Positions 1-7,865 of a stretch of DNA of 64,000 nt are shown here, piece by piece. How positions within the stretch are numbered: position 1 is the first letter of the stretch; the number at the start of each line of letters is the position of its first letter. Position numbers and translations under genes: made by a program. Origin of the DNA: Arthrobacter burdickii (lineage in GTDB: Bacteria > Actinomycetota > Actinomycetes > Actinomycetales > Micrococcaceae); contig NZ_JAROCG010000001.1 in NCBI RefSeq assembly GCF_030433645.1, positions 2,790,001 to 2,854,000 on the forward strand, written 5' to 3'. The notes under the pieces are model-generated. The model saw only the letters and a list, made by a program, of their open reading frames with translations. It did no database searches and was not told the origin of the DNA.

Positions 1-231
1 ATTATGTGGGGATCTGCTGCTTGGATGCATTTCGGGGCGGGGGAATCCACAGCCCGGCGAACTCGTATGGAGAGTACTTCCGAGGAGGTCGTAAGTGGAG
101 GTGACCGACCTGACGATTGGAAGGCTGTCGATGGGCCATTACCGTCGCGATTGGACCCGCCCGAGTTGAGCGAACAACAAAGCACTCCCTTGGGAACCAG
201 AAAGGTGCCCCGCCTACGAAAGGTCAGTGTT

Positions 232-648
232 ATGGACTCTGTCTCTCGAAGGAGCACTCCAATCGTTGAGGTAACTGAGCACTGGGTTTCCGCCCTGCCT
301 GCCTCAGTCGCCCTCGAAGCGGTAGCGCGCGCCTTCTCCGACCTTGGGGCGAGGGTGCATCGAAGTGGTGACCGAGTAGAAGTCCGGGCCGGCTCAAACT
401 GGCGATACCACGTGCTGGGCAACCTCCTCGCAAAGGGCAAGATCTTGCCGGTTGCGCTGGATGTGACGACAACATCCTCACCCGAAGGATCCTCTATCCA
501 CGCTTACGCTTTCGACACTTTCGGGTTCCGAGTACCGGAACAGAGCTTCTTCGGCTCAAAGGAATCGTTTGAAGACCGCCTCGAGGAACTACTTGTAACC
601 GCAGCAGCCGCAGCCCAAGTTACTGATCGCACTAGGGGCACAACCTAG
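232..648 (+). CDS. Hypothetical protein (138 aa)
   Basis: I do not recognise this 138-residue protein. It is soluble, with mixed alpha/beta-looking composition, no signal peptide and no membrane segment. The frame is open back to position 4, but the upstream part is low-complexity and unlike coding sequence, so I prefer the ATG at 232 (MDSVSRR...), about ten bases after a weak AAGG. The middle has alternating strands around a WVSALPAS segment, and the C-terminus is alanine-rich with a short helix. It stands alone: the next gene starts about 125 bases later and has no evident link. The function is unknown; a small SRPBCC-like or DUF-type fold is possible but not shown. Confidence 0.55.
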   Translation: MDSVSRRSTPIVEVTEHWVSALPASVALEAVARAFSDLGARVHRSGDRVEVRAGSNWRYHVLGNLLAKGKILPVALDVTTTSSPEGSSIHAYAFDTFGFRVPEQSFFGSKESFEDRLEELLVTAAAAAQVTDRTRGTT

Positions 649-773
649 TTCTGTTCCCGTTGCGCGGTCCTCCGCGGACCCTGTGCTGTCGAGGTGCAGT
701 GGAGGATCCCGGAGCGGGACACCTTGTTCCAAGTGGCGCGATTGCGTATGGACCCCGCCCGTAGGCTCAAGCC

Positions 774-995
774 ATGAGGTCCAAAGCTAGAAAGTGGCCG
801 ACGAAAGGCCAAGCGGTGGCAATGGGAGTTCTTGCGTTGCTGTGGATGGCTAGCAATTGGGTGTCCGTGTTGTACGAAGGTCGCTCTGCGACTGGCTTCT
901 ACTGGGCGGTACAGGGTTTGAATCTCGTTCTCTTGGCAGTGTGCGTGTGGTTGTACCGCACAGCTGCAAAGAAGCCATTGAAGCCGACGCAATGA
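774..995 (+). CDS. Small two-helix membrane protein
   Basis: This 73-residue protein has a basic N-terminus (MRSKARKWPTK) followed by two hydrophobic segments, roughly residues 14-32 and 42-62, and a short basic tail. That is typical of small actinobacterial inner-membrane proteins of unknown role. Its stop overlaps the start of the next membrane protein by four bases (ATGA at 992-995), so the two are probably translationally coupled. With the downstream genes it forms a run of three small membrane proteins in the same direction. No family was recognised. Confidence 0.55.
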   Translation: MRSKARKWPTKGQAVAMGVLALLWMASNWVSVLYEGRSATGFYWAVQGLNLVLLAVCVWLYRTAAKKPLKPTQ

Positions 996-1441
996 CCGAG
1001 TCACCCAGAACCGAACCACTCCACCCTGCACGTCGGCGCTTGATTATCGCGGTAGTGATTTGGGCACTGGTGATTCGGACGCTCATCCTCATCGTCACGG
1101 ACATCCTCGGAGTTCCAGTCGTTTGGAGCACGGTGGTCAGCATCGCGCTCTTCCTTGCGATCTTCATCCCTCTCAGCCTCGCTGCGGTGAAAGAACTCAA
1201 CGACTTTCGGAAGCGAGGACTGGAACCCCTTCCTCAGATCCCTACCTGTCGTTCACTGATCGCCCTCGGCGTCTTCACGGTCCTGTTCTGGGGTTTCTTC
1301 ATCTGGTTCATCCAATGGCGCGGCGACTTCCTGTTCCCCCTCCTGCCGATCCTGTGCACCATCGCGCTGGGCGTGAACATCCGCAGGTACTACCTAGCAG
1401 GACAACCACTCGACGATGACGCCCCCACACAATCTGATTGA
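992..1441 (+). CDS. Four-helix membrane protein, unknown function
   Basis: This 149-residue protein starts MTESPRTEP and has four predicted membrane segments, near residues 16-36, 43-63, 86-106 and 109-127. A short acidic C-terminal tail ends in PTQSD. The frame is open upstream to 857, but the ATG at 992 overlaps the stop of the preceding small membrane gene (ATGA) and gives a normal charged N-terminus, so I chose it. No catalytic motif is visible. It is probably co-expressed with its upstream neighbour and with the 78-residue membrane ORF beginning about 70 bases downstream. No family assignment can be made. Confidence 0.6.
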   Translation: MTESPRTEPLHPARRRLIIAVVIWALVIRTLILIVTDILGVPVVWSTVVSIALFLAIFIPLSLAAVKELNDFRKRGLEPLPQIPTCRSLIALGVFTVLFWGFFIWFIQWRGDFLFPLLPILCTIALGVNIRRYYLAGQPLDDDAPTQSD

Positions 1442-1510
1442 TGCTGTCGACCACAACCTGAGGTTCACCAGACATCGGCCCAAGAAGGTCGGAGGAGAAG
1501 GGAGACTGGC

Positions 1511-1747
1511 ATCCGAATCATCCTGTACGTCGTCGGAGGCCTGCTCGCGGCCGCCGCAATCCTCAGTCTCGTCCTCGATCGATGGGACATACTGATCGGT
1601 GTCGCACTCGGATTGGTTGCAGTCATCACCGCGGACCCTTTCGCTTGGCGCAATAGTCAATCGGACGAGCCGAGCATGTGGCCGGACCTGTCCAAAATTG
1701 ATGACACCGGTCGAACAACGTACTACTACGACGATGACGACACTTGA
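1511..1747 (+). CDS. Small membrane protein with a non-canonical start
   Basis: The frame read from about 1511 gives a convincing small protein: a hydrophobic stretch (RIILYVVGG, then LLAAAAILSLVL), the segment RWDILIGVALGLVAVITADP, and a hydrophilic tail ending in YYYDDDDT before TGA at 1745-1747. No ATG, GTG or TTG occurs in frame between the preceding in-frame stop (1439-1441) and the first hydrophobic segment. A purine-rich Shine-Dalgarno-like stretch (GGAGGAGAAGGGAG, 1491-1504) stands at normal spacing before an ATC codon at 1511. I infer ATC initiation or a damaged start codon. It follows two other small membrane genes in the same direction. Confidence 0.5.
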   Translation: MRIILYVVGGLLAAAAILSLVLDRWDILIGVALGLVAVITADPFAWRNSQSDEPSMWPDLSKIDDTGRTTYYYDDDDT

Positions 1748-1900
1748 CCGGCATCAGGTACCGCGGACGATCAGTGCCTGCGACCTGACCGCACTGAGAA
1801 CGAGGGCAAGAGTGGGCCCCCGACATAGAAGCAGCACCTCTACTTGGTGACACCGCCCGCTGAGGGATCCCGCTGCGGGACTATTAGCTGGTGGACAGAA

Positions 1901-2371
1901 TTAGCTGGTGGACAGAGCGAAGGCATTCTCGTTGCGGAACCATTCTCTGACCCAGCGTTTCAGGACGAAGGCAAGGGGGACCAGGGCGAGGGATACAAGG
2001 AGCCCGAACAACATTGCTGGACCGCCGACACCCGCGACGGAACCGGCGTGCACACAAATGCTTGCGAAGATCGCCGGCATGAAGATCAGAGAAGCGGCCA
2101 TGATGTTGGTCCATCGCCGTGACCGGCTGCTCGAAGCTCTGTGGGTCAGCGCGGCCGAGACGAGCTTCCATACTGACAGCAGGGCTATCTCGAGACCGAT
2201 GAGCGCAACCATGAGTGCTGTGACGTAGAGGGGTTCAAGGTATGCGACGTCCGGGTATCTGCCGGCGTACGCAGCTCCAGCTCGTGGGACGACCACAAGT
2301 TGGACCACCGCGGTTGCGAGGGCAAGCAGGCCGATGAAGAAACGGGCGGGTAAAGCTTCCTGCTTGGTCAT
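1901..2371 (-). CDS. DUF2975-like four-helix membrane protein
   Basis: This 156-residue protein starts MTKQEALPARF and has four membrane segments: about 10-30, 50-75, 98-116 and 122-142. The segment order, the phrase VVVPRAGAAYAGRYPDVAYL and the loop before the second helix resemble the DUF2975 family of small actinobacterial membrane proteins, whose function is unknown. An in-frame start 13 codons upstream (2410) is possible, but the ATG at 2371 gives a typical charged N-terminus. DUF2975 genes usually sit next to a small HTH regulator, and none is seen here. The family call is by resemblance only. Confidence 0.6.
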   Translation of the reverse strand: MTKQEALPARFFIGLLALATAVVQLVVVPRAGAAYAGRYPDVAYLEPLYVTALMVALIGLEIALLSVWKLVSAALTHRASSSRSRRWTNIMAASLIFMPAIFASICVHAGSVAGVGGPAMLFGLLVSLALVPLAFVLKRWVREWFRNENAFALSTS

Positions 2372-2532
2372 AACGCGCTCACGGCCCCCTGGGAAAGTTG
2401 ATCCAGTCACCTCGAACCTAGGTGCCCCTCGTCGTCCTGGGAAGGGCTCGAGCGACGGGGCTAGCTTCCGTGCCCCGATCGAAACATCAGCGCCGCCTGC
2501 CCGAATGGACGAACCAATCCATGTTCTTCCCG

Positions 2533-2756
2533 ACCAGTTGAGCGGCGAAGACGGGGAAGACCAAGCGGCCGCCAGGTGAGGTCGTGTCTACCGTCTCCTG
2601 CAGCGACTTGAACCCGACGCCCTTGTCCTGAAGTGCGGTGAGTTGATCGATGAGGTGGCGGATGGAACGGCCGAGCCGGTCGAGCTGCCAGACCACGAGC
2701 GTGCCCCCGGGCGTAGCTGATCCAGAAGCTTCGTCAACTCTGGTCGCTGATCGAGG
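2533..2756 (-). pseudogene. Serine recombinase (resolvase/invertase) remnant
   Basis: Reading leftwards, one frame gives DQRPELTKLLDQLRPG and then, after a one-base shift in a run of G/C near 2708, another gives TLVVWQLDRLGRS, HLIDQLTALQDKGVGF and DTTSPGGRLVF. Together these are the middle of the catalytic domain of a Tn3-type resolvase or DNA invertase. The N-terminal part with the catalytic serine, the C-terminal part of the domain after VFAA and the HTH are missing or unrecognisable. It is therefore a frameshifted, doubly truncated remnant. It marks old mobile-element activity immediately upstream of the surface-protein genes at 2875-4571. Confidence 0.75.
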
Positions 2757-2874
2757 GGCGATCCATTGCAAATGTAGGACGATCACAATCGAGGGTTGAT
2801 TCTCATGGGTCAACCATTGGACACTGGACAAACTTAGGGGGAGTTCGGTACGCCGATCGACCTCGGGAGCAACG

Positions 2875-3063
2875 ATGCGCAAGGACCCATTCCTTCACAG
2901 GTGGTGGCACGGCGGAGTCCGTAGGACCTCATCGCTAGGCACTCTGATGGCAGCGTTGCCTCTTGGGCTGGGTGCCCTGGTGGTGCCGGTAGCAGCGTCG
3001 GCTGCTACCGGTGATGTCGGGGCTGAGGGTGCAACTGATCAGACCACGGAAAAAACTCCATGA
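2875..3063 (+). CDS. Signal-peptide-only ORF, possibly a truncated secreted protein
   Basis: The 62-residue product is almost entirely an export signal: a basic start (MRKDPFLHRWWHGGVRR), a hydrophobic core (LMAALPLGLGALVVPVA), an AASAA cleavage region, then a short acidic tail. The stop codon overlaps the ATG of the next gene (ATGA, 3060-3063). Long actinobacterial surface proteins often begin this way, so it may be the 5' end of a larger gene whose body was lost or replaced. It could equally be a small translated leader coupled to the lipoprotein gene. I cannot tell these apart from sequence. Confidence 0.45.
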   Translation: MRKDPFLHRWWHGGVRRTSSLGTLMAALPLGLGALVVPVAASAATGDVGAEGATDQTTEKTP

Positions 3064-4571
3064 TCTGCCCATTCAGCGACCGCCGCAGGCACCTGGTGTC
3101 TGCGGCGCTCGCTGTCTTACTGCTCACGGGTTGTTCAACCGCGAGTAACGCCACCACCGGCTTCGATGATCGGGTCCCACCGACGGCACCACCGACATCA
3201 GCACCCGAGCCCACAACTCCATCGGCCGGCTCGGCTCCCTCGGCCGGCTCGGCGGTGGCACCGCGACCAGCGGCAAGCGCGGCGGAGCCGGGCGATGCCG
3301 GAGTCGAGGGCCCCTCGCATGCGGGGACCCCGTCGCCGATCGGTACGAAACGGGCCACGAGTGCGTTGTGGTTCAACGACGGGTCCTGGTGGGGGAACCT
3401 GTGGGACACCGCCAGCTCCGATTTCCATATCTTCCGGTTCGATGCCGGTACGAGCTCGTGGGTCGATACGGGTGTGGCGACGGACCCGCGGGCCAGCACC
3501 CACCACGACGTGCTGTGGGACGGGACGACGTTGAACGTGGCCAGCTATCGGTTCGTCAACGACGGCCTGCCGGCCGAACCGGGCTTCCCGACGACGATGC
3601 GGCGCTACAGCTACAACTGGAGCACGAAGACGTACACGCTGCTCAGCGCCACCCAGATCAACGACGAGCGCGTCGAGGCGCTGACCATCGACAAGGACTC
3701 CACCGGCCGGATGTGGGCCACCTGGCAGCAGGGCAACCGGATCTACCTGAACGCCACCGGCACCGATGGCAGGTACTGGGGGACGCCGTTCGCGCATCCC
3801 GCGTCATCGAGCCCCCAAGGGTTGGGCAACGTGTCCGTGGATGACACCTCGGCGGTCATCGCCTTCGACGGGAACAAGATCGGCGTGATGTGGAGCCGGC
3901 AGGTCGGCGACGCCACCGACGGCAGGTACTGGAGCTACCACGTCGATGGCGCACCGGACACCGACTGGAGCACTCCGGTAGCGGCCGTGTTGGGGCAGAA
4001 CAGCGGGGATGACCACATCAACCTGAAACGGCTGGGCTCCTCGGACGGCAGGGTGTTCGCCGCTGTCAAGACCTCCTACACGGCCCCCTCCGAGCCGCTG
4101 ATCCAGCTGCTGGCACTGGATAGCGCAACCGAGACGTGGACGGCGCACACGATCGCGACCGTGGCGGAGTGTCCGAATCGGATGGTCGTCATGATCGATG
4201 AGAGCACCCGGATGCTGCGGACCTTCGCCACCTACCCCAAGCCCGGTGACACGACGGACGCCGGCGTCTGCAACAGCACCGGGGGTGCGATCTACGAGAA
4301 GTCCACGCCGCTGGACACTATCGACTTCAGCACCGCCCCGAAGATCCCCCGCATCGTCGACGCCGACCAGTACGTCCACAACGTCACCTCCACGAAACAG
4401 AACCTCAACAGCGCGGCGCAAGGCACAGCCGACAGTGGCCTGCTGATGCTCGCCGACGTGAACGCCACAAGCCGGTACTGGCACTACTACGACCCCACCG
4501 GCGGTAGCGGCGGCGGCGATCCGACGGATCCGACAGAGGCACCGACACCGGCCGCCGCCCGACCGGAGTAA
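3060..4571 (+). CDS. Lipoprotein with a beta-propeller-like body, probably C-terminally truncated
   Basis: This 503-residue secreted protein has a lipoprotein signal (basic start, hydrophobic core, lipobox LLTGC with Cys near residue 25), then a Pro/Ser/Ala-rich linker to about residue 95. A long body follows with repeated W and YW motifs (WWGNLWD, DGRYWGTPF, DGRYWSYHV, SRYWHYYD), as in sialidase- or propeller-like carbohydrate proteins. It ends in a Gly/Asp/Pro/Thr linker and an abrupt stop. Just past the stop, in the next frame, an Ig-like (Big_5) domain remnant continues, so the reading frame was probably once longer. The likely role is cell-surface glycan binding or processing; the substrate is unknown. 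Confidence 0.7.
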   Translation: MICPFSDRRRHLVSAALAVLLLTGCSTASNATTGFDDRVPPTAPPTSAPEPTTPSAGSAPSAGSAVAPRPAASAAEPGDAGVEGPSHAGTPSPIGTKRATSALWFNDGSWWGNLWDTASSDFHIFRFDAGTSSWVDTGVATDPRASTHHDVLWDGTTLNVASYRFVNDGLPAEPGFPTTMRRYSYNWSTKTYTLLSATQINDERVEALTIDKDSTGRMWATWQQGNRIYLNATGTDGRYWGTPFAHPASSSPQGLGNVSVDDTSAVIAFDGNKIGVMWSRQVGDATDGRYWSYHVDGAPDTDWSTPVAAVLGQNSGDDHINLKRLGSSDGRVFAAVKTSYTAPSEPLIQLLALDSATETWTAHTIATVAECPNRMVVMIDESTRMLRTFATYPKPGDTTDAGVCNSTGGAIYEKSTPLDTIDFSTAPKIPRIVDADQYVHNVTSTKQNLNSAAQGTADSGLLMLADVNATSRYWHYYDPTGGSGGGDPTDPTEAPTPAAARPE

Positions 4572-4750
4572 CGGTGACGACCGGTGCGACGGGGATGCCC
4601 TTGGAAGCAATGAACGCCTTGAACCGCACTTCGGACACGTTCACGTTGACGGCGGGATCGGCGGCGGTGCCAGCCGCTGTGACGCACAACAGCACGGACA
4701 GGGCCGCGACCCAGATCCGGATGCGCGTCGAGATGAGGCATTGTGGTCCC
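4548..4750 (+). pseudogene. Decayed Ig-like (Big_5) domain tail
   Basis: In the frame one base off the preceding lipoprotein, the DNA reads PTGVTVTTGATGMP, EAMNALNRTSDTFTLTAG and SAAVPAAVTHNSTDR before a stop. This matches the usual pattern of bacterial Ig-like domain 5: ATGV..., SEAMNA, TFTLTAG, AVPAAVTYN and so on. The first strand and the end are degraded. I read this as the original C-terminal domain of the 3060-4571 product, separated by a frameshift in the GC-rich linker between about 4530 and 4570. A sequencing error could give the same picture, but loss of the distal half of the domain argues for true decay. Confidence 0.55.
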
Positions 4751-5159
4751 TAGCCCACCTGCAAAGCGCTCCCCCTCCATCGCCGTCAACTCGAGCAATA
4801 CGCGCACCCGATGGAGTTTCGCCCCGGGTTGATCGGCAAGAGCAGCAGACGGTTCGAGAGGTACCCACCCGTCGGTCTCGGTAGGAAGAACCCCTGGATA
4901 CGCGCAAGTTCCTCCATCAAGTCGGGCTGAAGCGCCCAGCAGGGCAGGAGGAGTCCGCGGAGCGGCCGTCAGGACCGTGATGACCGGGGCCCGACGAGAG
5001 CGAGCAGAACCGCTGGCACCAGCAACCTCACGTATTTACGCGATGCTTCCGATGTCATGCTCGGCCGTCTCCCATCGGGTCTTGGGGAATCCCTAGGACC
5101 CGACGGACGGGGAACTGATGGGGTTCAACCCCTCTAAGGTGCGATTGCCGAAGGCACCC
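4751..5159. other. Non-coding stretch
   Basis: No convincing gene is seen in these 409 bases. A 29-codon minus-strand ORF at about 5058-4972 encodes a signal-peptide-like peptide (MTSEASRKYVRLLVPAVLL...) and may be the broken start of a lost secreted protein. A short inverted repeat (GGGGTT/AACCCC) lies near 5117. The rest has no coding character in any frame. Confidence 0.4.
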
Positions 5160-5250
5160 GTACGCCTTCCCTGAGTGCTACAAGAACTAGGGCAACGAGA
5201 CCAGCCTGCGAGAAAGCGCGCAACAGCTGCCCGGACCTCCAGCAGCCTTG
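5160..5250 (-). pseudogene. Histidine-kinase N-terminal remnant
   Basis: Downstream of the receiver gene on the same strand, the DNA reads EVRAAVARFLA and, after a one-base shift, GLVALVLVAL. The matching segment beginning REVRAAVARFL continues LALVLVATP in the kinase remnant at 9324-9728, and the nucleotide sequences are clearly similar. Only the region around the first membrane helix survives; sensor, dimerisation and ATPase domains are absent. The locus is therefore a second, more decayed copy of the receiver-kinase module found at 8.8-9.7 kb. Confidence 0.6.
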
Positions 5251-5324
5251 ATGACCCAAGGACCAAGGGTGAGGTTCTGGTTGGCCTCGTTGCGGCGCGA
5301 TTTCGCTCACGATCGTCTGCCCGG

Positions 5325-6071
5325 TTAGGTTCCTGCCGGTTCCGGCACGGACGCGGCCGTATTGCCCAGTCTCGCTATCAGGGACGGGTGCACGATCATG
5401 TTGCCGGGACGGGCGTGCCTCAAAGTGTCCAGCATGATCCCCAGGGAACCGTCCTTTGGAAGGAAGCCACAGATACCCATGCGGGCTGCCTCCTGCAGCG
5501 CGCCCTGGGACGGGTTGCCGGTCAGCATGACAATCCGGGTCTTCGGTGCTTCCGACAGAATCCGCTCGGAGGCCTTGAGCCCGGAACCGTCCGCAAGATA
5601 CAGATCCATGATGATGACGTCGGGTCGGAGGTTCCGGAACATCGGTACCGCGCACTCAACGGTTCGTGCGGTTCCCACACTCTTCAGGTCCGGTTCCCGG
5701 TCAATTGCTCCCGCCAGCAACTCGGAAAATGTGCGGTGGTCATCGACGATCAGGATGCGGAGGCATTCGCTTTCCGGCTTGGTCTCAGGCCACGTCGTGG
5801 GATCGCTGTCTGTGACTGCCTGGCTGCAAGCATGTTCCTCCGCTGGGCCACGCTCACTGGTGCCCCTCTGGAACCTAGCGTGCGCAGTGATCGACGCTCG
5901 AAGCGGCGATGTCTGTATCGGCCCTTGCGGAGGGCCACCTGAATCGAACGCGTCCCCTACCGGCTTTGAACCGATCGCCATGCCGTCGCCCCAGTAACCA
6001 AGCTCTACCCCCATGCTGCCCGAAGTACGGGTACGCGCGTGAACATAAAGCTGAAGAGCCGGTTCCTTCAT
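5325..6071 (-). CDS. Receiver-domain-only response regulator
   Basis: The C-terminal half (about residues 103-225) is a complete CheY-type receiver. It has the acidic pair D110-D111 (IVDDH), phospho-acceptor D156 (VIIMDLYLADGSG), T184 (MLTGNPS) and K206 (FLPKDG). No HTH or other output domain follows; the protein ends about 25 residues after the last helix. The first 100 residues are low-complexity and partly basic, and the true start may be internal (for example MAIGSKPV, about 5981). The receiver is closely similar to the C-terminal domain of the SARP protein at 7866-9308. The adjacent kinase gene is dead, so any phosphodonor must act in trans. Confidence 0.75.
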   Translation of the reverse strand: MKEPALQLYVHARTRTSGSMGVELGYWGDGMAIGSKPVGDAFDSGGPPQGPIQTSPLRASITAHARFQRGTSERGPAEEHACSQAVTDSDPTTWPETKPESECLRILIVDDHRTFSELLAGAIDREPDLKSVGTARTVECAVPMFRNLRPDVIIMDLYLADGSGLKASERILSEAPKTRIVMLTGNPSQGALQEAARMGICGFLPKDGSLGIMLDTLRHARPGNMIVHPSLIARLGNTAASVPEPAGT

Positions 6072-6845
6072 CGCATCGTCCTTTCGATCACGACCACGAA
6101 TGGCCAGTACTCATAGTCCGGGCAGAAGGTACCAGCACCTACAAACGGGCACCAGTACCTCGGGCACACCTCCACCGGTGAACCGTCAAACCATGATGCG
6201 ACTCAGACACTGGGGAAACCTTAGATAGAGGGACAACCGCGGAGTGGCATCCCTGGACGGTATGACCGTGTTCTGCAAACGACCGTCCATGGACCACTCT
6301 TCAAACACGAACAGCAGAACGGCGCGGCGTGTCCCATGGGACGTGTCCGGAACAAAGGTGTTGTGACCCCCCCACCCGCGAGACAATTCGGTGTCCGCCT
6401 CCCGAAGTACCGACGCTCCCTGTGTCTCGAAAACCTAAAGGTTTCGATACACCATTTCGGGGCCTTGGTCAGGGCTCCGAGCCCCGTGATTGTGGGACTG
6501 CTCCTGACTCGAAAACTTGTCTCGCCGTCTTCTGTCTCAGTAACGGCGACACGCCAGCTCGCAGCAGCATCCTCGCGGAGCCTCCTCCACCTCGATCCCG
6601 GGACTCCCACCATGGGGTATCGCCATCACGGCAGCTGCCACGCCACACACCCACATACGACATGGCAGGCCGGAAACCCGCCGATTCCACCCACTGCGGG
6701 CACGGAGACGACACTCAGTATTTCGGGCACCCTGCGGGGCTTAGACCACGGATGGCGCGTCGACCCGTTGGGACGTACCTCGCTGGTACCTGCCTCGCTG
6801 GTACAGGCCTGCTTCGGTGGGGGATGCAGGATTTTCGCAACATCT
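6072..6845. other. Long region without a supported gene
   Basis: About 770 bases between the divergently transcribed receiver gene (minus) and the 6846 gene (plus). Long open frames exist on both strands, but their translations are low-complexity, rich in Arg/Pro/Ser/Thr, and show no family features. A 12-base direct repeat (CCTCGCTGGTAC) occurs twice near 6778-6805. The region presumably holds the two divergent promoters plus remnant DNA. Confidence 0.5.
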
Positions 6846-7256
6846 ATGAGTACTGTCATAAGCATGCTTCCTTGTCCGGTGCTTCGATGCACAAATCCCG
6901 GTGCCGCCTTCGTGATGGATCGTCAGGGCCTAGGTGGTCGTTATCGCGAGGCCTACGTCTGCGCTGAACATAAGGCGCTGATCGACGCCGGGTCTCCGTG
7001 GCACCTGGAGAACCATTCCGTCGTGATCGGCCAGGACGTACCGCCGGTGCTGGAGAGCTGGTCTGCCCGGCCGAGCCTGGAGGCTGACGGCTTCACTCTT
7101 ACTCTTCACATCGCGGGCCGGACCAACCCCGTTGACGTTTTTATGACACCGACAGAAGCAAGGACGCTGGCCGTGTTCATCAACGCAACCAACAGCGCCA
7201 GCGGCCGCCACCGTCTGTCAGCGCCTGAGGATTCGTTGATAGACCGGGCGCACTGA
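6846..7256 (+). CDS. Hypothetical protein with a Cys/His cluster
   Basis: This 136-residue protein (alternative start 6864) has an N-terminal cluster of the form C-x4-C ... C-x2-H: LPCPVLRCTNPG, then YVCAEHKALIDAG. Together with the short loop between them it suggests a zinc-binding knuckle. The C-terminal half (LTLHIAGRTNPVDVFMTPTEARTLAVFI) resembles a small beta-alpha domain. The open frame extends upstream to 6336, but that part is not protein-like. No family was recognised. It lies between the two receiver-domain regulator loci and points in the same direction as the SARP gene. Confidence 0.55.
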   Translation: MSTVISMLPCPVLRCTNPGAAFVMDRQGLGGRYREAYVCAEHKALIDAGSPWHLENHSVVIGQDVPPVLESWSARPSLEADGFTLTLHIAGRTNPVDVFMTPTEARTLAVFINATNSASGRHRLSAPEDSLIDRAH

Positions 7257-7302
7257 TCGCCCGGCGCGCACGAGGTTCCCAAAAGCCTCTTCACCCCGGG
7301 GA

Positions 7303-7614
7303 ATGCAGGATGCACGGCTATCCCCGGTCCTAGCCTTTTCCGAGATGGGCCGACGGGCCGGTGCGCCAGCAGCCCGGTCGACGGCCCACCTCGACGGGCA
7401 GCATTGTGACCATTTGCTCGGTGGCACCCAATGCCATCGGACCACCACTGACACTATGAGTAATTACTGCCCTCTCCACGCGCTGCGCATGCCTTCACTC
7501 CAGAGCGACGGAGAAGAGGTACGAGCCGTGGGGAGGTCAACGCGGAGTTCAGGCACTTCCCTACAGATGCCGGGCTTCCTTCAAGACACCGGGTTCATTC
7601 CTTCTCGGCAGTAA
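7303..7614 (+). CDS. Possible small Cys/His-rich protein
   Basis: This weakly supported 103-residue ORF contains C-x8-C...C-x2-H (HCDHLLGGTQCHR and YCPLHA), echoing the Cys/His pattern of the preceding gene. That is the main reason for listing it. The N- and C-terminal parts are low-complexity, and the true start could be the internal ATG of MGRRAGAP at 7345. It may be a diverged or decaying relative of the 6846 product, or not a gene at all. Confidence 0.3.
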   Translation: MQDARLSPVLAFSEMGRRAGAPAARSTAHLDGQHCDHLLGGTQCHRTTTDTMSNYCPLHALRMPSLQSDGEEVRAVGRSTRSSGTSLQMPGFLQDTGFIPSRQ

Positions 7615-7865
7615 GTTCCAGACGCCATCCGAGCAGCCCACCCGTCCGTCTCACAACGTAATGGTTGCTTCGTACGCTGCAATCATCCATCCTCCCTCCG
7701 GTGAAGGGAGGACGGCGACAGAAGTTTCACCCCAGGTTCCGGGCCATCACTCGGATTACTGAGTACGCCCCTTACGCGCTGCGTACCGACTACTCGTGTG
7801 CATGTGTTCTCCGACCCCTTCTAATTCTATTAGGTGCGGCAGGAAATCAATTGGGGAAAGATATT

